Shown one piece after another: positions 52,158 through 54,543 of a DNA stretch of 54,543 nucleotides (position 1 is the stretch's first letter; the number at the start of each line of letters is the position of its first letter). A program made the translations under genes and the position numbers. Source of the stretch: an uncultured Aliivibrio sp. (GTDB lineage: Bacteria; Pseudomonadota; Gammaproteobacteria; Enterobacterales; Vibrionaceae); NCBI RefSeq assembly GCF_946479765.1, contig NZ_CAMLHO010000026.1, forward strand, positions 1-54,543. Direction: 5' to 3'. Under the pieces are notes generated by a model that saw nothing but the letters and a program-made list of their open reading frames with translations, made no database searches and was not told the DNA's origin.

Positions 52158-53879
52158 ATGTTGAGCGTTAATAAATTGGATAAAATGACGATTTTCAGGG
52201 CAAAGAAAGCGGTAAAAGCTTTTTCTGAAATTTTTGACGTAACGACTAAAACTCTTGATAGCTTTAAATTCAAAAGCGAAGAAAACCTTGTTGAAGGTAT
52301 TGTCAAATATAGTGAAGTTGGCGGGGTAAAAAAAACACAAGATGATTATCCATGGATGGCAATGGTCAATGAGTTATCAGAGGATATAAATCTTAAGTTT
52401 TCATCTACTAATAAAACTCCTTCTGCTGTTGTGGGGATAAAAATCACAAAACAGCCTAGTAATGATGTTTTGTTTTTTCTTTTAACCTTTGGAATGCACA
52501 CGTCTAGATTCATAAACAACGATAAGCTTGTTAACGACTTTGGTATTAAAGTCGCTATGAATATTTGTGACCCTGAAAATTTACGGAAAGTAAATACGAT
52601 GACTCATTCATCAGTATCTACCTTAACTGATAGGCAAGCAAGCAAAGGAGCCAGTTTAGATATCTTTGATATTAACGATGAAAAGGAGTTTTTTAGATCT
52701 ATTGCAGGAACGACTCATACAAACTATGACTTTATTAAATCATTTTCAGGCCGTAACTCAATTCAAGTAAATTTCAATAAAAAAGCTTTCGTAGACAATG
52801 ATGATTTAATAAATATCTTACTGAAATTAGATACTGCTTACGAATTGCGTTCTTATAAAAAAAGTTTCCCTACATACGGACGGTTAGATTTTGTTAGTGA
52901 TAATGACCAAATAAAAGTTCTTGATAATATATTATTTGACAAGCTTAAATTGAATAAGCTCGATTCTATTCATTTATCTTCAAGTGTCATTGAAAGTGAT
53001 GACCATGCTTTTTATAGTTATGAGGATATTCAGGACTCATCTGTAAAACATGATGATTTGAACATATATGAATTATTAAAAGCTCATCCTAAGTTCAATG
53101 TAAAATCATCTATTACGACTATAAAAAACTGGAAAATTTATAGTGCTAGTGATGCTGGTGAATACTCAAGTATGAGAGCTTATGATTGTATTAATTTTGA
53201 AACTGTGATCAAAGGAGAAACCTTTATACTCACTGGCGGGGTATGGCGAAGTGTTAGTACTGATTTTAAAACACAAATCGATGACTACATTAAAAATAAG
53301 GTAAATGACAACCAAGAAACATATTTACCTAATGATGTTTCAATACATTGCATAGTGAAAGGTGAAGATAGATATAAAGAGGAGGTATATAATTCTCATG
53401 TAGCTAAAAACTATAATGATATTTTCCTTTTTGATAAATCAAAAATTAAAATTGCAGATCAAAAGTTATATGAAATATGTGATTTATTTCATTCAGATAA
53501 AAGCTTTATCCATGTGAAGGTTTTTAAATCAGGCACAAGCTCTTTAAGTCACCTTTTTCTACAATCTCGATTCTATATAGATGCATTTATTAAAGAAGAA
53601 GCAACTCGAAATTCTATGAGGGATTTTGTAAACAACAACACAAATGATGAAAATAAAAATAAAAACAAAAAAACGTTTTTAACCTTAATTCCGAAAGATA
53701 GAAAGGATGTCCATGCTTCAAGTTATTCTATTATTTTGTGTATATTAACATTCGACAAAAAAAAGAATATTGATAGTTTACCCTTCATGGTTAGGTATGA
53801 ACTAGCAAAAACTCATAAGTACCTATTAGAAGAGAGGGGGATAGAGTTATCATGCGCTATCAGGTTGGTGAAAAAATAA
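52158..53879 (+). CDS. DUF6119/TIGR04141 family protein in an integron cassette
   Basis: 573-residue cytoplasmic protein. It matches the sporadically distributed DUF6119 (TIGR04141) layout: a mid-N-terminal FFLLTFGMHTSRFINNDKLV, NDFGIKVAMNICDPENLRKV, a region about THSSVSTLTDRQASKGASLD, and the C-terminal FIHVKVFKSGTSSLSHLFLQ. The family is patchy and often near defence or mobile genes; no enzymatic activity is established to my knowledge. AAAGGAG lies 3 bases before ATG 52158 or 6 before TTG 52161. Codons are very AT-rich (ATA, AGA, AAT), unlike its neighbours. It is bounded by GTTAGTT at 52130 and 53974, so it fills an integron cassette of about 1.84 kb. Confidence 0.82.
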   Translation: MLSVNKLDKMTIFRAKKAVKAFSEIFDVTTKTLDSFKFKSEENLVEGIVKYSEVGGVKKTQDDYPWMAMVNELSEDINLKFSSTNKTPSAVVGIKITKQPSNDVLFFLLTFGMHTSRFINNDKLVNDFGIKVAMNICDPENLRKVNTMTHSSVSTLTDRQASKGASLDIFDINDEKEFFRSIAGTTHTNYDFIKSFSGRNSIQVNFNKKAFVDNDDLINILLKLDTAYELRSYKKSFPTYGRLDFVSDNDQIKVLDNILFDKLKLNKLDSIHLSSSVIESDDHAFYSYEDIQDSSVKHDDLNIYELLKAHPKFNVKSSITTIKNWKIYSASDAGEYSSMRAYDCINFETVIKGETFILTGGVWRSVSTDFKTQIDDYIKNKVNDNQETYLPNDVSIHCIVKGEDRYKEEVYNSHVAKNYNDIFLFDKSKIKIADQKLYEICDLFHSDKSFIHVKVFKSGTSSLSHLFLQSRFYIDAFIKEEATRNSMRDFVNNNTNDENKNKNKKTFLTLIPKDRKDVHASSYSIILCILTFDKKKNIDSLPFMVRYELAKTHKYLLEERGIELSCAIRLVKK

Positions 53880-53980
53880 AACTAACAAGCCAATCAAGCG
53901 GGACTAAAAACAGTTTGCTCGGTTTCGCTTCGCTACACATTTTAGCAAACAATTTTTAGCCCCTTATTGGGGCGTTAGTT
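53880..53980 (+). other. Integron recombination site attC (end of cassette 1)
   Basis: About 101 bases, with ends AACTAAC and GTTAGTT that are exact reverse complements. The outer arms AACAAGCCAATCAAGCGGGAC and GCCCCTTATTGGGGCGTT pair imperfectly, and the inner arms ACTAAAAACAGTTTGCT and AGCAAACAATTTTTAG pair with one mismatch. The loop GGTTTCGCTTCGCT is typical of Vibrio sites. It begins next to the DUF6119 stop codon, as usual in cassettes. Confidence 0.85.
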
Positions 53981-54403
53981 TACAAGAGTAGAACAGGGAT
54001 TTTATTCCAAGAGCTTGTCCGGTTATTGTGCTTTGCACCTGTTCGTTTACTAATATCACGAACTTTCCGGTGGCACTATATGGGAAGTGTTCGTGGTTGC
54101 GTAGTCACTTACTGGCTCTAACTTTTTCGTGATAGTTCTTTGGTGTGGCTTCTTTTTCTTGGTGGCTAATCCGTGAATATTGGTTTTAGTCGTACTTGGT
54201 TGTCAGGTTCATCGAACGAATCCTTTGTCAGTTTGAGAGCTTCAATTTTGGTTGTTTAGCGCATGTCGCTTCTTAGCCAAGTTTGTTTTGTTAGTTGGGT
54301 TTGAGTTTCGTAGTTTTCAGTTTTACATCTGCGTCGAAAGCCAGTAGTTTTGTAACCAATTCAGCACCTTGGTGCTAAACTTTGGCTTCATCATGTAGGT
54401 AAA
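53981..54403 (+). other. Cassette 2 body, no convincing ORF
   Basis: About 420 bases between two attC sites, rich in G and T on this strand. No ORF over 25 codons stands out in either direction. A short minus-strand ATG frame of 23 codons (MMKPKFSTKVLNWLQNYWLS, then TQM) has no ribosome site. AGCACC and GGTGCT form a small palindrome at 54363-54378. It may be non-coding, carry a promoter or RNA, or be a degraded cassette. Confidence 0.7.
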
Positions 54404-54527
54404 ATAACAAGGCATTTAAGACAGATTCGCAACACTCGGCGTTTTCAATTCAAGTTGAGTTTTGTGTTTACGGTGTAATGGTTTAGTAAGGTGGTAGTGT
54501 TGCTCACTACTTAATGCGGCGTTAAGT
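54404..54527 (+). other. Integron recombination site attC (end of cassette 2)
   Basis: About 124 bases. The left arm ATAACAAGGCATTTAAGACAG, then ATTCGCAACAC, pairs with the right arm GTGTTGCTCACTACTTAATGC, then GGCGTTAAG. The end GTTAAGT fits the recombination core GTTRRRY. Length and arm sequence are like the long Vibrio (VCR-type) repeats. Confidence 0.85.
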
Positions 54528-54543
54528 TTCTAAGGAGAACAAG
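54521..54543 (+). other. Start of a third cassette
   Basis: The crossover core GTTAAGT (54521-54527) is followed by TAAGGAGAACAAG, with AAGGAG at 54532 as a ribosome site. The next cassette gene would begin just beyond the window. Confidence 0.55.

Noticed and set aside
54286-54292. GTTAGTT inside cassette 2
   Set aside because: No matching left end or inverted arms around it, so I do not count it as an attC.
1-54543. CRISPR arrays, tRNA or rRNA genes, insertion sequences
   Set aside because: No regularly spaced direct repeats, cloverleaf-like genes, ribosomal RNA sequence or transposase frames were seen by reading.

Overview
The window reads as a chromosomal segment of a low-GC marine gammaproteobacterium of the Vibrionaceae, most likely Aliivibrio (A. 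fischeri-like). Evidence: AT-rich codon use, close relatives of E. coli NlpC, RsuA, TapT, NagK, MltC and SseA, a secreted GH19 chitinase, a BCCT osmolyte transporter, and integron cassettes at the right edge. This assignment rests on protein resemblance judged by eye, not on a database search.

Layout. 1-4.7 kb: housekeeping genes (nlpC, rsuA, a sterol-desaturase-like membrane hydroxylase, tapT, nagK, a small SEC-C protein). 4.8-13.1 kb: a tightly packed minus-strand operon tupA-tupB-tupC-mobA-mobB/moeA (tungstate/molybdate import and cofactor synthesis), divergent from a sigma54 response regulator and its histidine kinase. 13.1-18.2 kb: a glycosyltransferase, a DedA-LssY fusion protein and a PhoPQ-like two-component system with a PepSY protein. 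18.5-30.2 kb: BCCT transporter, chitinase, several GNAT acetyltransferases, SseA, a GST, and a large U32 protein with two cysteine clusters. 30.4-36.0 kb: a large secreted alkaline-phosphatase-superfamily protein, the frameshifted tail of an NRAMP transporter, and a 5-oxoproline-linked operon (DUF969, DUF979, pcp). 36.3-41.8 kb: an MCP, mltC and a membrane HD-GYP protein with two solute-binding-like sensor domains. 41.9-51.2 kb: a complete respiratory formate dehydrogenase locus (fdhD, DUF3305, DUF3306, polyferredoxin, TorD-like chaperone, small Tat protein, FdhA, FdhB, FdhC). 51.4-54.5 kb: a GNAT gene, then at least two integron cassettes, the first carrying a DUF6119/TIGR04141-type protein and the second without an obvious ORF. 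No integrase gene is in the window.

How the genes work together. The strongest system-level signal links two loci 34 kb apart. Sequences matching the sigma54 consensus (GG-N10-GC) lie upstream of tupA, fdhD, DUF3305 and the polyferredoxin gene. The tup control region and the fdh control region share a GGGACATTTTG / CAAAATGTCCC repeat about 100 bp upstream of the -24 element, the expected place for an enhancer. The sigma54 regulator next to tupA is the natural candidate to bind both. That would couple metal import and cofactor synthesis to production of the Mo/W formate dehydrogenase, perhaps in response to a ligand sensed by the kinase's periplasmic domain. The other notable element is the cassette pair at the right edge, where a probable defence-related gene sits in a mobile cassette with no integrase next to it.
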